DNA of 64,000 bases from Nocardioides albertanoniae (GTDB lineage Bacteria > Actinomycetota > Actinomycetes > Propionibacteriales > Nocardioidaceae): the NCBI RefSeq assembly GCF_006716315.1, contig NZ_VFOV01000001.1:850501-914500 (forward strand). The letters run 5' to 3'. This document shows positions 15,363-24,012 of this stretch, piece after piece. The position numbers and the translations under genes are program-made. Numbering within the stretch: the stretch's first letter is position 1; each line of letters starts with the position of its first letter. Below the pieces are notes generated by a model. It was given only the letters and a program-made list of their open reading frames with translations. It had not been told where the DNA came from and searched no databases.

Positions 15363-16628
15363 TCAGTCGTTGATCATGCCCGCGCCGACGGTGACGCCGG
15401 TCGCCTCGTCGATGAGGATGAAGGAGCCGGTGGTGCGGTTCTTCGAGTAGGGGTCGCACTGCAGCGGCTTGGTGGTGCGCAGCTGCACGCGGCCGATCTC
15501 GTTGAGGCCGAGCTCCTTGGTCTCCAGATCGCGGTGCAACGAGTTGACGTCGAGCCGGTACTGGATGTCCTTGACCAGGGCACGCGCCGAGTTAGAGGTG
15601 TGCTTGATGGCCAGCTTCTGCCGCGGACGCAGCGGAGCGGAGGTCATCCAGCAGATCATCGCGTCGATGTCCTGCGTCGACTCCGGCGTGTTCTTCGTGC
15701 GCGCGATCATGTCACCGCGGGAGACGTCGACGTCGTCCTCGAGGCGCACGGTCACCGACATCGGCGGGTAGGCCTCGGCGATCTCCTTGTCGAACAGGTC
15801 GATCCCGGCGATCTTGCTCGTCATCCCGCTGGGGAGCACGATGACCTCGTCGCCCGGCTTCATCACGCCGCCGGCCAGCTGCCCCGCGTAGCCGCGGTAG
15901 TCGTGGTGCTCGTCCGACTTGGGGCGCACGACGTACTGAACCGGGAAGCGCACGTCGACCAGGTCGCGGTCGGAGGCGACGTGGACGTGCTCGAGGTGGT
16001 GGATCAGCGTCGGACCGGAATACCAGTCCATGCTCTCCGAGCGGGACACGACGTTGTCGCCCTGGAGCGCCGAGATCGGGATGACCTCGAGGTCAGGGAT
16101 GTTGAGCTTGGTCGCGAAGGCGCTGAACTCGGCGGAGATCTTGTCGTAGACCTCCTTGGAGTAGTCGACGAGGTCCATCTTGTTGATGCACAGCACCAGG
16201 TGGGGCACCCGCAGCAGCGAGAGCAGCACCGCGTGACGACGCGACTGCTCGGTGAGCCCGTGACGCGCGTCGACCAGCACCAGGCCGAGGTCGGCGGTGG
16301 AGGCGCCGGTGAACATGTTGCGCGTGTACTGCACGTGGCCGGGGGTGTCGGCGATGATGAACTTGCGCTTGGGCGTCGCGAAGTAGCGGTAGGCCACGTC
16401 GATGGTGATGCCCTGCTCGCGCTCGGAGCGGAGACCGTCGGTCAGCAGCGAGAGGTCGACGTAACCGTGACCCTTGTCCTGCGAGGTGCGCTCGACCGAC
16501 TCCATCTGGTCGGTGAAGATCGACTTCGAGTCGAAGAGCAGACGCCCGATGAGCGTGGACTTGCCGTCGTCGACCGAACCGGCGGTCGCGAACCGGAGGA
16601 GGTCCATCTTTCCTGCGGGGGTGGCCAT
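15363..16628 (-). CDS. cysN: sulfate adenylyltransferase subunit 1 (GTPase)
   Basis: 421-aa EF-Tu-like GTPase that drives APS formation by CysD. G1 is GSVDDGKSTLIGRLLFDSK (about 14-32), with DTPGHVQYTRNM (G3) and CINKMDLVDYSKE (G4), followed by two beta-barrel domains. Its length matches CysN without a fused APS kinase, in keeping with the separate cysC. The ATG at 16628 overlaps the cysD stop by one base, giving tight coupling. It acts in the cytoplasm as a CysDN complex for sulfate assimilation. Confidence 0.93.
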   Translation of the reverse strand: MATPAGKMDLLRFATAGSVDDGKSTLIGRLLFDSKSIFTDQMESVERTSQDKGHGYVDLSLLTDGLRSEREQGITIDVAYRYFATPKRKFIIADTPGHVQYTRNMFTGASTADLGLVLVDARHGLTEQSRRHAVLLSLLRVPHLVLCINKMDLVDYSKEVYDKISAEFSAFATKLNIPDLEVIPISALQGDNVVSRSESMDWYSGPTLIHHLEHVHVASDRDLVDVRFPVQYVVRPKSDEHHDYRGYAGQLAGGVMKPGDEVIVLPSGMTSKIAGIDLFDKEIAEAYPPMSVTVRLEDDVDVSRGDMIARTKNTPESTQDIDAMICWMTSAPLRPRQKLAIKHTSNSARALVKDIQYRLDVNSLHRDLETKELGLNEIGRVQLRTTKPLQCDPYSKNRTTGSFILIDEATGVTVGAGMIND

Positions 16629-17542
16629 CAGAAGTAGCCCTCCTTCTTGCGGTCTTCCATGGCTGCCTCGGAGAACCGGTCGTCGCCACGGGTGGCGCCG
16701 CGCTCGGTGACGCGCGCCGAGGCGACCTCGTCGATGATCTGCTCGATGGTCGACGCAGTGCTCTCGACACAGCCGGTCATGGTCATGTCTCCGCAGGTGC
16801 GGTAGCGGACGGTGCGCTCGGTGACGACCTCGCCCTCGCGCAGCGGGTTGTGCGGGGTCTCGGTGAGCAGCATGCCGTCGCGCTCGAAGACGCGACGCTT
16901 GTGGGCGAAGTAGACCGAGGGGATCTCGATGCCCTCGCGGCCGATGTAGTCCCAGATGTCGAGCTCGGTCCAGTTGGAGATCGGGAAGACCCGCATGTGC
17001 TCGCCCTCGTGGAGGCGGCCGTTGTAGAGCGACCAGAGCTCGGGACGCTGGTTCTTCGGGTCCCACTGACCGAACTCGTCGCGGTGGGAGTAGACGCGCT
17101 CCTTGGCGCGGGCCTTCTCCTCGTCGCGGCGACCACCGCCGAAGGCGGCGGTGAAGCCGTTCTCCTCGATGGCGTTGAGCAGCGTCGGCGTCTGCAGCCG
17201 GTTGCGCGAGGTCTTGCCGTCCTCGACGACGATGCCGCGCGCGATGGCGTCATCGATGCTCGCGATCACCAGGCGTACGCCCAGGCGGCTGACCCAGCGG
17301 TCGCGCGTCTCGGCGACCTCGGGGAAGTCGAGCCCGTTGTCGATCTGGAGCACCGGGAACGGGATCTTGGCCGGGAAGAAGGCCTTCTCCGCCAGGCGCA
17401 GCATCACGATGCTGTCCTTGCCGCCCGAGAACATCAGGACGGGCTTCTCGAACTCTGCCGCGGCCTCGCGGAAGATGTGGATCGACTCGGCTTCCAGCTG
17501 GTCGAGCTGGCTGAGCCGGTAGTCGGCGTGTGTAGCAGTCAT
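16628..17542 (-). CDS. cysD: sulfate adenylyltransferase subunit 2
   Basis: 304-aa catalytic subunit of bacterial ATP sulfurylase, an N-type ATP pyrophosphatase that makes APS from sulfate and ATP. The PP-loop is MFSGGKDSIVMLRLAEKAF (near residues 38-56), and the family signatures DNGLDFPEVAETRD and FPISNWTELDIWDYI are present. It is the first gene of the cysDNC run. The upstream 203 bp up to the IclR gene contain no ORF. I looked there for a cysteine leader or riboswitch and could not support one. Confidence 0.94.
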   Translation of the reverse strand: MTATHADYRLSQLDQLEAESIHIFREAAAEFEKPVLMFSGGKDSIVMLRLAEKAFFPAKIPFPVLQIDNGLDFPEVAETRDRWVSRLGVRLVIASIDDAIARGIVVEDGKTSRNRLQTPTLLNAIEENGFTAAFGGGRRDEEKARAKERVYSHRDEFGQWDPKNQRPELWSLYNGRLHEGEHMRVFPISNWTELDIWDYIGREGIEIPSVYFAHKRRVFERDGMLLTETPHNPLREGEVVTERTVRYRTCGDMTMTGCVESTASTIEQIIDEVASARVTERGATRGDDRFSEAAMEDRKKEGYF

Positions 17543-17745
17543 TACGAAACCAGAGGACCTCTCCGTCAGGTTGAGGCGCCCATGCTAGTGGCGGCTTCCA
17601 CGGCACGGCGAAATGTCCCAGCCCCCGCCTGGGCAGGATTCGAGTGTACGCAGCAGCCGACACCTCGCCGGTACCGCCACTCGCACGGTGAGATGGGGCT
17701 CGAGCATCGCTCTCCGCCAGACGCCGCCGGCCTTGGAATCGAGAC

Positions 17746-18552
17746 TCACCACAGATGACTGTGGTGCACGTCGGCACCGATGCTCTCCGCGGTGCGGAGC
17801 AGATCCGGGACGGTCTCGAGGAGGTCGCGTACGTCCGGGCGGCCGTCGGAACGGCTCGATACGTTGACCGCGCCGACGACCTGGCCGGTGCGGTCTCGCA
17901 CCGGCGCGGCGACCGCGCTGAGCCCGGCCTCGAGCTCATCGGCCACGTGGCACCAGCCGCGTTCGCGCGTCGCCGCCAGCTCGGCGCGGAGCTCGTCGGC
18001 GGTGCGCGGCGTGCGACCGGGGTTGTCGAGAAAGGTGGCCGAGCCGAGGAAGCCTGCCAGCTCTGCCTCGGGGAGCCACGCCAGCTGGACGCGGCCGATC
18101 GCCAGATGGTGGGCGGGCAGGCGCGTTCCGACGTGGACCGAGATCGACATCAGCCGCGGCGCGCCGACGCGGACCAGATAGACCGCCTCGGCGCCGTCGC
18201 GCGTCGCCATCGAGACCGTCCGGCCCAGCTCGGAGGAGAGGCTCGCGCAGTGTGGCTCGGCGACCTCGGCGAGGCTCAGACGGGACTGCTGTGCGTATCC
18301 GAGGTCGAGCAGTCGCGGGGTCAGCCGGTAGAGATGGCCGTCGAAGGTCACCAGCCCCGCCTCGATGAGGGTCAGCAGCAGGCGACGTACGGCGGAGCGG
18401 CTGATCCCGGCGCGTTCTGCGGCCTGGTCCAGGCTCAGCGCCGGGTGTCCGGCGTCGAAGGTGCGCACCACGGCCAGCCCGCGCGCGAGGGACTGGACGA
18501 CATCACGGTCAGAGGACTCCGCCGTTCCCCGAACCGCAACATGTTCCGCCAT
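17746..18552 (-). CDS. IclR-family regulator, probable controller of the oxygenase island
   Basis: 268 aa. The N-terminal winged helix (about 18-80) reads QSLARGLAVVRTFDAGHP then LSLDQAAERAGISRSAVRRL. The C-terminal effector domain of the PcaR/PobR type (about 95-260) has SLSSELGRTVSMATRDGAEAV and VGAVNVSSRSD. The start is taken at the ATG 18552 (MAEHVAVRG) because TACAGT lies 7 nt upstream and a 15-bp motif repeated in the intergenic region overlaps this start. It is divergent from the MFS gene that opens the oxygenase island. The inducer is likely the aromatic substrate (inference). Confidence 0.88.
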   Translation of the reverse strand: MAEHVAVRGTAESSDRDVVQSLARGLAVVRTFDAGHPALSLDQAAERAGISRSAVRRLLLTLIEAGLVTFDGHLYRLTPRLLDLGYAQQSRLSLAEVAEPHCASLSSELGRTVSMATRDGAEAVYLVRVGAPRLMSISVHVGTRLPAHHLAIGRVQLAWLPEAELAGFLGSATFLDNPGRTPRTADELRAELAATRERGWCHVADELEAGLSAVAAPVRDRTGQVVGAVNVSSRSDGRPDVRDLLETVPDLLRTAESIGADVHHSHLW

Positions 18553-18558
18553 GCGTAC
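18544..18558 (-). promoter_or_regulatory. candidate IclR operator, copy 1
   Basis: On the minus strand GTACGCATGGCGGAA covers the leaderless transcription start and start codon of the iclR gene. It matches the motif at 18672-18686 in 14 of 15 positions, in the opposite orientation, as expected for autoregulation with control of the divergent gene. Confidence 0.6.
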
Positions 18559-18671
18559 CACTGTACTTCTCGGGGCCGGACGTTCGGTGCGTACCGGAGG
18601 AATGTCGTGACGCGCTCTTGACGTCGATGTGACGTGCGTGACACCGTGACCAACGACAAGAGCGCACAACT

Positions 18672-18686
18672 GTACGCATAGCGGAA
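18672..18686 (+). promoter_or_regulatory. candidate IclR operator, copy 2
   Basis: GTACGCATAGCGGAA lies 9 bp before the MFS start codon. It differs from copy 1 at one position. The two face each other across the divergent promoter region. Confidence 0.6.
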
Positions 18687-18695
18687 TGAGAGCGA

Positions 18696-19892
18696 ATGCC
18701 GGCCACCACACACGACGACGTCGCCACCGAGCGACGCGGCGAGGTCGCGCTCTGGGCCGGGCTTGCGCTCTGTATGGCCGTCGGCCCGCTGATGCTCTAT
18801 ACGCTCACCGCCGTCTCGCCGCTGATCATCGAAGACCTCGGCCTGAGCCCGGCGCAGTACGGCGCGATCGCGGCCATCACCTTCATCTCCGCGGCTCTCG
18901 GCGCGCTCCTGCTCGCGGCCCCGAGCAGCCGCTATGGCGCTCGCGCCGTCATGGTCGCCGTCTCGATCGGGGCCGGCGCCGGTCTGGCGCTGCTCGCCGT
19001 CGCCGACTCCTACCCCGTGATCCTGGCCGCCGCGCTGGTCAGCGGTCTGGCGCAGGCGCTCTCCAACCCGGCCACCAACCGCATCGTCGCCGGTCTCCCC
19101 GCCGATCGCCGGGGCGCTCTGATCGGCTGGAAACAGTCGGGGGTCCAGATGGCGCAGCTGGCTGCCGGGCTCGCCGCTCCGGCGATCGCGCTGCTCGTGG
19201 GCTGGCGCTGGGCCGCGGTGGCCGGCCTCTTGGTCGCGGTTGCCGGTGTCGTCAGTGCCCTGCGGATCCGGCCGCACGCGCCTGCCCCGGCCGACGGCGC
19301 CGGCTCGGCGGAACGGCCCCAGGCGTCGGTGAGCACGCTGACGGCGTACACGTTCTTCATGGGGTTCGGTCTGCAGGCGACCAACGCCTACCTCCCGCTC
19401 TTCGCCCACCGCCGCCTCGCCTTCGACATCGGCACCGCCGGTCTCACCGCGGCCGTCGTCGGTTGCGTCGGGCTGGCCAGCCGGATCTGGTGGGCGCGTA
19501 CGTCGGACCGCGTCGGCCTCCGCTCGACCACCTTGCTCACCCTCGCCGCCGGATCCGCGCTCGGTGTGGTCCTCTGCGTGCTGGCGATGTGGCTCGGCGG
19601 CTGGCTGGTCTGGCTCGGCGCGGGCGTCTTCGGTGCCGCCGCGCTCGCCTCCAACGCCGTGACCATGGTGGCCCTCGTGCGCAGCGTGCCGGCCGCCTCG
19701 CTCGGCTCGGCCACCGGCCTGCTCGTCACCGGCATGTACGCCGGTTTTGCGACCGGTCCGCTCGGGTTCGGCCTGGTTCTCGACCATGGTGCCGGCTTCG
19801 GCATCGCGTGGTTGCTCCCGCTGTGCGCCTTCGGTGTCGCTGCGCTGATCGGCCTTCGCTCTGCTCTCACCCGTCCCGTACGCATCTCCTGA
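18696..19892 (+). CDS. MFS permease, first gene of the Rieske oxygenase island
   Basis: 398-aa major facilitator with about 12 hydrophobic segments in two halves. Landmarks are the loop after TM2 (LLAAPSSRYGARAVMV) and the central loop near residues 190-205 (RPHAPAPADGAGSAERPQ). It resembles the CynX/NimT-type anion and aromatic acid permeases. The ATG is at 18696. It is followed 12 bp later by the Rieske oxygenase, so it is likely a substrate uptake or product export system of the island. The second transporter in the same unit (ABC, 21206-24012) suggests two different compounds are moved. Confidence 0.85.
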   Translation: MPATTHDDVATERRGEVALWAGLALCMAVGPLMLYTLTAVSPLIIEDLGLSPAQYGAIAAITFISAALGALLLAAPSSRYGARAVMVAVSIGAGAGLALLAVADSYPVILAAALVSGLAQALSNPATNRIVAGLPADRRGALIGWKQSGVQMAQLAAGLAAPAIALLVGWRWAAVAGLLVAVAGVVSALRIRPHAPAPADGAGSAERPQASVSTLTAYTFFMGFGLQATNAYLPLFAHRRLAFDIGTAGLTAAVVGCVGLASRIWWARTSDRVGLRSTTLLTLAAGSALGVVLCVLAMWLGGWLVWLGAGVFGAAALASNAVTMVALVRSVPAASLGSATGLLVTGMYAGFATGPLGFGLVLDHGAGFGIAWLLPLCAFGVAALIGLRSALTRPVRIS

Positions 19893-19904
19893 AAGGCACG
19901 CACC

Positions 19905-21188
19905 ATGCTCACCCGCGAACAGAACGACCTCCTCACCAAGACGGGTCCCGGAACCTCGATGGGTGATCTGTTCCGCCGCTACTGGATCCCCGCGCTGCAC
20001 GCCGAGGAGATCGAGGGCGCGGACAGCGACCCGGTGCGGATCAAGCTGCTCGGGGAGGAGCTCATCGCCTTCCGTGACAGCGAGGGCCGCATCGGCATCC
20101 TCGACGAGTTCTGCGCACACCGCACGGCCTCGCTCTTCTTCGGGCGCAACGAGGAGTGCGGCCTGCGCTGCGCCTACCACGGCTGGAAGTACGACGTCGA
20201 CGGCAACTGCGTGGACATGCCCTCCGAACCCGAGGGCACCAAGATGCGGGAGAAGATCAAGTTGCGGGCCTACCCGGCCGTCGAGGCGGGTGGGGTCATC
20301 TGGATCTACATGGGCCCCGCGGACAAGAAGCCACCGCTGCCGGAGCTGGAATGGATCGGTCTTCGTCCGGAGCAGCGCTTCATCTCCAAGCGGCGCCAGT
20401 TCAGCAACTACCTGCAGGCCATGGAGGGTGGCATCGACTCAAGCCACGTCTCCTTCGCGCACCGGTTCAACCTCGATGACGACCCGCTGCACTCGGGCAC
20501 CGAGGGCAACAAATACCTCAAGGCGGACACCAGGCCGAGGTTCGAGGTCTCCGAGTCCGACGGCGGCCTGCTGATCGGCGCCCGACGCAACGCGGACGAG
20601 AAGAACTACTACTGGCGCATCACCCAGTGGATGATGCCGTGGTACACGATCATCCCGCCGTTCGGCACCCACAACCCGCTCGGCGGCCACGCCTGGGTGC
20701 CGATCGACGACGAGACCTGCTGGGCCTGGAGCTGGAACTACCACCCCACCCAGGACTTCGGTGAACGCGAGCTCGACGCCCTCCAGGGCGGCGACGGCAT
20801 CCACGTCAAGTACAAGCCCGGCACCTACGATCCGATCGCCGAGCGGTCCAACGACTACCTGATGGACCGTGGCGCCCAGCGGCGCAAGGAGTCCTTCTCC
20901 GGCATCGCAGGCATCGCGGCACAGGACTTCTCCCTGCAGGAGTCGATGGGCCAGATCTGCGACCGCACCAAGGAGCGTCTCGGCACCAGCGACGCCGCCA
21001 TCATCCTGGCTCGCCGCCGTCTGCTGGCTGCTCTCGAGGACGTCGACTCCGACGACCTGCCCGGTCTCGACCCGGCGCACACCAATGTCCGCTCGACCTC
21101 GGTGCTGCTGCCGAAGGAGGTGCCCTTCGAGGAGGGTGCTGCCGAAGCGATCCAGGTCCGGCCGGGCGAGAACTTCGTCTCCATCTGA
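19905..21188 (+). CDS. Rieske non-heme iron oxygenase, alpha subunit (phthalate dioxygenase-like)
   Basis: 427-aa terminal oxygenase. The Rieske [2Fe-2S] ligands are C70-x-H72 and C89-x2-H92 (FCAHRTA and CGLRCAYHGW). The mononuclear iron site is H181/H186 in DSSHVSFAH, with an Asp expected in the C-terminal part. Overall it follows the phthalate 4,5-dioxygenase oxygenase (single-subunit) pattern: YWIPALHAEEI at the N-terminus and a long C-terminus without a beta-subunit gene. It uses electrons from the reductase at 25627-26583. The substrate is unknown; an aromatic or carboxylated ring is the likely type. Confidence 0.9.
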   Translation: MLTREQNDLLTKTGPGTSMGDLFRRYWIPALHAEEIEGADSDPVRIKLLGEELIAFRDSEGRIGILDEFCAHRTASLFFGRNEECGLRCAYHGWKYDVDGNCVDMPSEPEGTKMREKIKLRAYPAVEAGGVIWIYMGPADKKPPLPELEWIGLRPEQRFISKRRQFSNYLQAMEGGIDSSHVSFAHRFNLDDDPLHSGTEGNKYLKADTRPRFEVSESDGGLLIGARRNADEKNYYWRITQWMMPWYTIIPPFGTHNPLGGHAWVPIDDETCWAWSWNYHPTQDFGERELDALQGGDGIHVKYKPGTYDPIAERSNDYLMDRGAQRRKESFSGIAGIAAQDFSLQESMGQICDRTKERLGTSDAAIILARRRLLAALEDVDSDDLPGLDPAHTNVRSTSVLLPKEVPFEEGAAEAIQVRPGENFVSI

Positions 21189-21205
21189 GCCACCAGGGAG
21201 CTCTC

Positions 21206-22273
21206 ATGCACAAGTCATTGCTGCGTACGCGGTTGGCGAGCGCTGTGGCGCTGGGCCTCGCCGCGGCGTCGCTCGCCGGATGCACGGCCAGCGAGTCGGC
21301 AGGCGCAACGTCCTGTGAGGGGGCCAGCGTGGAGGCGGGGATCACCAACAGCCTCTCCGACTCGCTGCTCTACATCGCCAAGGACCGCGGCTACTTCGAG
21401 GCAGAAGGTCTCGACGTACGCCTCCGTCCGTTCAAGTCCGCCGGCGAGATGATCCCGTATCTCGCCGCCGGTCACCTCGCTGTCGGCGCCGGCGCGCCCT
21501 CGGCCGGCTTCTACAACGGGATCGCCCGGGACATCGACATCAAGATCGTCGCTGACAAGGGAAAGCTGGTCACCGACTACGACTACATGCCGCTGCTGGT
21601 CCGCAAGGAGCTGGTCGACTCCGGCAAGGTCAAGACCGTCGCTGATCTGAAGGGCCTCAAGGTCGCCGAGCCCGCGCCGGGCACCGCCACCACCTCCACC
21701 GCGGCAGCACTGCTGGAGGCTGCCGGGCTGACCTACGACGACATCCGGCACACCTACATCGGGTTCCCCGATCATGTTGCCGCTCTGCAGAACGGCTCTG
21801 TGGACGCCGCGCTCACCACCGAGCCGGCTGCCACCAAGGCGCTCGCGAGCGGCGCGGTGGTCAAGCTCGCCGACTCCACCGAGGTCTACAACAACCAACA
21901 GCTCGCCGTCCTGCTCTACAGCGGCGACTTCCCCAAGGAGCAGGGCGCCGCGGCGCAGTGCTTCATGGACGCCTACACCCGTGCCGCCAAGGACTACAAC
22001 GCCGCCGTGGACGGGGGCGAGTGGACCGGCCCAGGGGCCGACGAGATCGCCGACATCATCGCGACGAACGTCGACACCGACTCGGAGGCCATCAAGAAGA
22101 CCGTCCCCAGCTTCGTCGACGCGGGTGCCGCCCTCAACGTCGCGAGCCTCGAGCGCGACTACGGCGTCTTCGTCAAGCAGGGCCTCTACCAGGGCCAGTC
22201 AGAGATCAACTTCGACTCGCTGGTCGACACCAGCTTCGTCGACAAGGCGACGCAGTCCGCGTCGGAGGGATGA
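21206..22273 (+). CDS. ABC transporter substrate-binding lipoprotein (SsuA/TauA/NMT1 type)
   Basis: 355-aa lipoprotein. The signal peptide with lipobox LAGC ends near residue 28, followed by a small linker and the periplasmic-type binding fold of the NMT1/SsuA/TauA family (EAGITNSLSDSLLYIAKDRG, then AEGLDVRLRPFKSAGEMI). Members import sulfonates, taurine, nitrate, thiamin precursors or aromatic acids. It lies 17 bp after the oxygenase, and its TGA overlaps the permease ATG. The placement suggests it captures the oxygenase substrate at the cell surface. Confidence 0.9.
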   Translation: MHKSLLRTRLASAVALGLAAASLAGCTASESAGATSCEGASVEAGITNSLSDSLLYIAKDRGYFEAEGLDVRLRPFKSAGEMIPYLAAGHLAVGAGAPSAGFYNGIARDIDIKIVADKGKLVTDYDYMPLLVRKELVDSGKVKTVADLKGLKVAEPAPGTATTSTAAALLEAAGLTYDDIRHTYIGFPDHVAALQNGSVDAALTTEPAATKALASGAVVKLADSTEVYNNQQLAVLLYSGDFPKEQGAAAQCFMDAYTRAAKDYNAAVDGGEWTGPGADEIADIIATNVDTDSEAIKKTVPSFVDAGAALNVASLERDYGVFVKQGLYQGQSEINFDSLVDTSFVDKATQSASEG

Positions 22274-23112
22274 GTGAGATGACGAACATCGCAGAGGTGA
22301 CGGCGCCGCCGGCCGCCGTCACGGCCACCCAGGTCAAGAGACGTCTGACGCCGAGCCGCACCGCGCTGCGTACGGTCTCTGTCCTGAGCCCGGTGCTCCT
22401 GCTCGTCGGTTGGGAGATCCTCTCCCGAGCAGGAGTCCTGGACGAGCGCTTCTTCCCGGCCCCGACCCTGATCTTCCAGGCCCTGTGGGACGAAGCGACC
22501 ACCGGTGCGCTCTGGGAGCAGTCCCGGCACAGTCTCAGCCGGCTGGTGGTCGGGTTCTTGATCGGTGCCGTCCCGGCCGTCGTGCTCGGCGTGGCGATGG
22601 GCCTGTCGAAGATGGTCAACGCTGCCTTGCGCCCGATCGTCTCGGCGCTCTATCCCGTGCCCAAGAGCGCGGTGCTGCCGCTCTTCCTGCTCTTCTTCGG
22701 CCTCGGCGAGGACACCATCTGGTATTTCGTCGCGATGGGCGTCTTCTTCCCGGTCGTGATCAACACGTTCACCGGGGTGGCCAACGTCTCCGGGATCTAC
22801 TACGACGTCGCAGAGAACTTTGGCGCCAAGCGGGCGCGGGTCTTCTGGACGGTGGCGCTGCCCGGTGCGATGCCCAACATCATCACCGGCCTCGAGCTCG
22901 GTGCGGGGATGGGGCTGATCATGCTCGCCATCGCCGAGATGATGGGCGGTCAGGGCAACGGCTGGGGCTTCATGGTCTGGAACTCCTTCCAGCTGTTCAC
23001 GATCGAGTCGATGTACGCCTACCTGCTGGTCTTCGCCATCGTCGGTCTCCTGCTCGCCCTGATCGTCGGGTTCGTGGGCCGTCGGCTCACCCCGTGGATC
23101 ACTCGTCACTGA
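22270..23112 (+). CDS. ABC transporter permease (SsuC/TauC type)
   Basis: 280-aa inner membrane permease with about six membrane segments and the EAA loop near AENFGAKRARVFWTVALPGA, which contacts the ATPase. The start ATG 22270 overlaps the binding-protein stop (ATGA), and MSEMTNIAE leads into a 45-residue cytoplasmic N-terminus before the first membrane segment. It pairs with the ATPase 30 bp downstream. This is a one-permease, one-ATPase (homodimer) importer like SsuABC. Confidence 0.9.
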   Translation: MSEMTNIAEVTAPPAAVTATQVKRRLTPSRTALRTVSVLSPVLLLVGWEILSRAGVLDERFFPAPTLIFQALWDEATTGALWEQSRHSLSRLVVGFLIGAVPAVVLGVAMGLSKMVNAALRPIVSALYPVPKSAVLPLFLLFFGLGEDTIWYFVAMGVFFPVVINTFTGVANVSGIYYDVAENFGAKRARVFWTVALPGAMPNIITGLELGAGMGLIMLAIAEMMGGQGNGWGFMVWNSFQLFTIESMYAYLLVFAIVGLLLALIVGFVGRRLTPWITRH

Positions 23113-23142
23113 CGCCACGACCCAACCGAGAAGGGATTCACC

Positions 23143-24012
23143 ATGTCCAACACGATTGCCTCCACGAGCACGACCGCGTCGGCGACCGACGAACCCAAGA
23201 TCAAGATCCGTGGCCTCGACAAGCGGTTCGACGTCTCGGGTGGCCATGTCGTCACCGCGTTGGAGAGCTTCGACCTCGATGTCCCCCAGGGACAGTTCCT
23301 GACCATCGTCGGCCCCTCCGGTTGCGGCAAGACGACCCTGCTGCGCATGCTCGCAGGTCTGGAGGCGGCGACCAGCGGCACCATCGAGGTCAACGGCGGC
23401 ACCGCCGGGCGCCCCGAGAACTCGATGGTGTTCCAGGGCGACTCGATCTTCCCGTGGATGAGTGTGTGGGACAACGCGGCCTACGGCCTCGCGGTTCGGG
23501 GCGCCTCCAGGTCCGAGATCAAGGACACCGTCGGGCACTACCTGGACGCCACCGGCCTGACCAAGTTCGCCGATGCCTACCCGCACCAGCTCTCGGGAGG
23601 CATGCGGCAGCGCGTCTCGATCGCCCGCGCCTTCGCCAACGACCCCGAGATCCTGCTGATGGACGAGCCGTTCTCGGCGCTCGACGAGCAGAACAAGACA
23701 CTGCTCCAGGCCGAGCTGCTGCGAATCTGGGACGAGTCCCGCAAGACCGTCGTCTTCATCACCCACTCGGTCGACGAGGCGGTCACGCTGAGCGACCGGA
23801 TCATGGTGATGAGTGCCCAGCCCGGCACCGCCAAGGCCTTCATCGACGTACCGTTCGAGCGACCGCGTGACGTGCTCGAGCTGCGCCATCGCCCGGAGTA
23901 CGGCGCCATCGTCTACGACATCTGGCAGCAGCTGCGTGAAGAGGTCGAGCGCGCCAAGCAGCAGGCCGAGGCCAAGAAAGCCCCCACGAGGCGGGGGTTG
24001 TTCCGACGATGA
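23143..24012 (+). CDS. ABC transporter ATPase (SsuB/TauB type)
   Basis: 289-aa ATPase. Walker A is GPSGCGKTT (near 57-65), the signature is LSGGMRQRVSIARAF, Walker B is ILLMDEPFSALD, and the switch His is in VFITHSVDEAV. There is a short charged C-terminal tail rich in Lys/Arg. It belongs to the nitrate/sulfonate/taurine subclass, matching the binding protein and permease. Its TGA overlaps the ATG of the alcohol dehydrogenase (24009). Confidence 0.92.
   Translation: MSNTIASTSTTASATDEPKIKIRGLDKRFDVSGGHVVTALESFDLDVPQGQFLTIVGPSGCGKTTLLRMLAGLEAATSGTIEVNGGTAGRPENSMVFQGDSIFPWMSVWDNAAYGLAVRGASRSEIKDTVGHYLDATGLTKFADAYPHQLSGGMRQRVSIARAFANDPEILLMDEPFSALDEQNKTLLQAELLRIWDESRKTVVFITHSVDEAVTLSDRIMVMSAQPGTAKAFIDVPFERPRDVLELRHRPEYGAIVYDIWQQLREEVERAKQQAEAKKAPTRRGLFRR

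Noticed and set aside
15285-16637. 450-codon plus-strand frame
   Set aside because: Antisense of cysN with no recognisable domain and no ribosome binding site.
17543-17745. Possible cysteine leader or sulfur riboswitch upstream of cysD
   Set aside because: No short ORF with Cys codons and no conserved riboswitch core was found on the minus strand; only weak local pairing.
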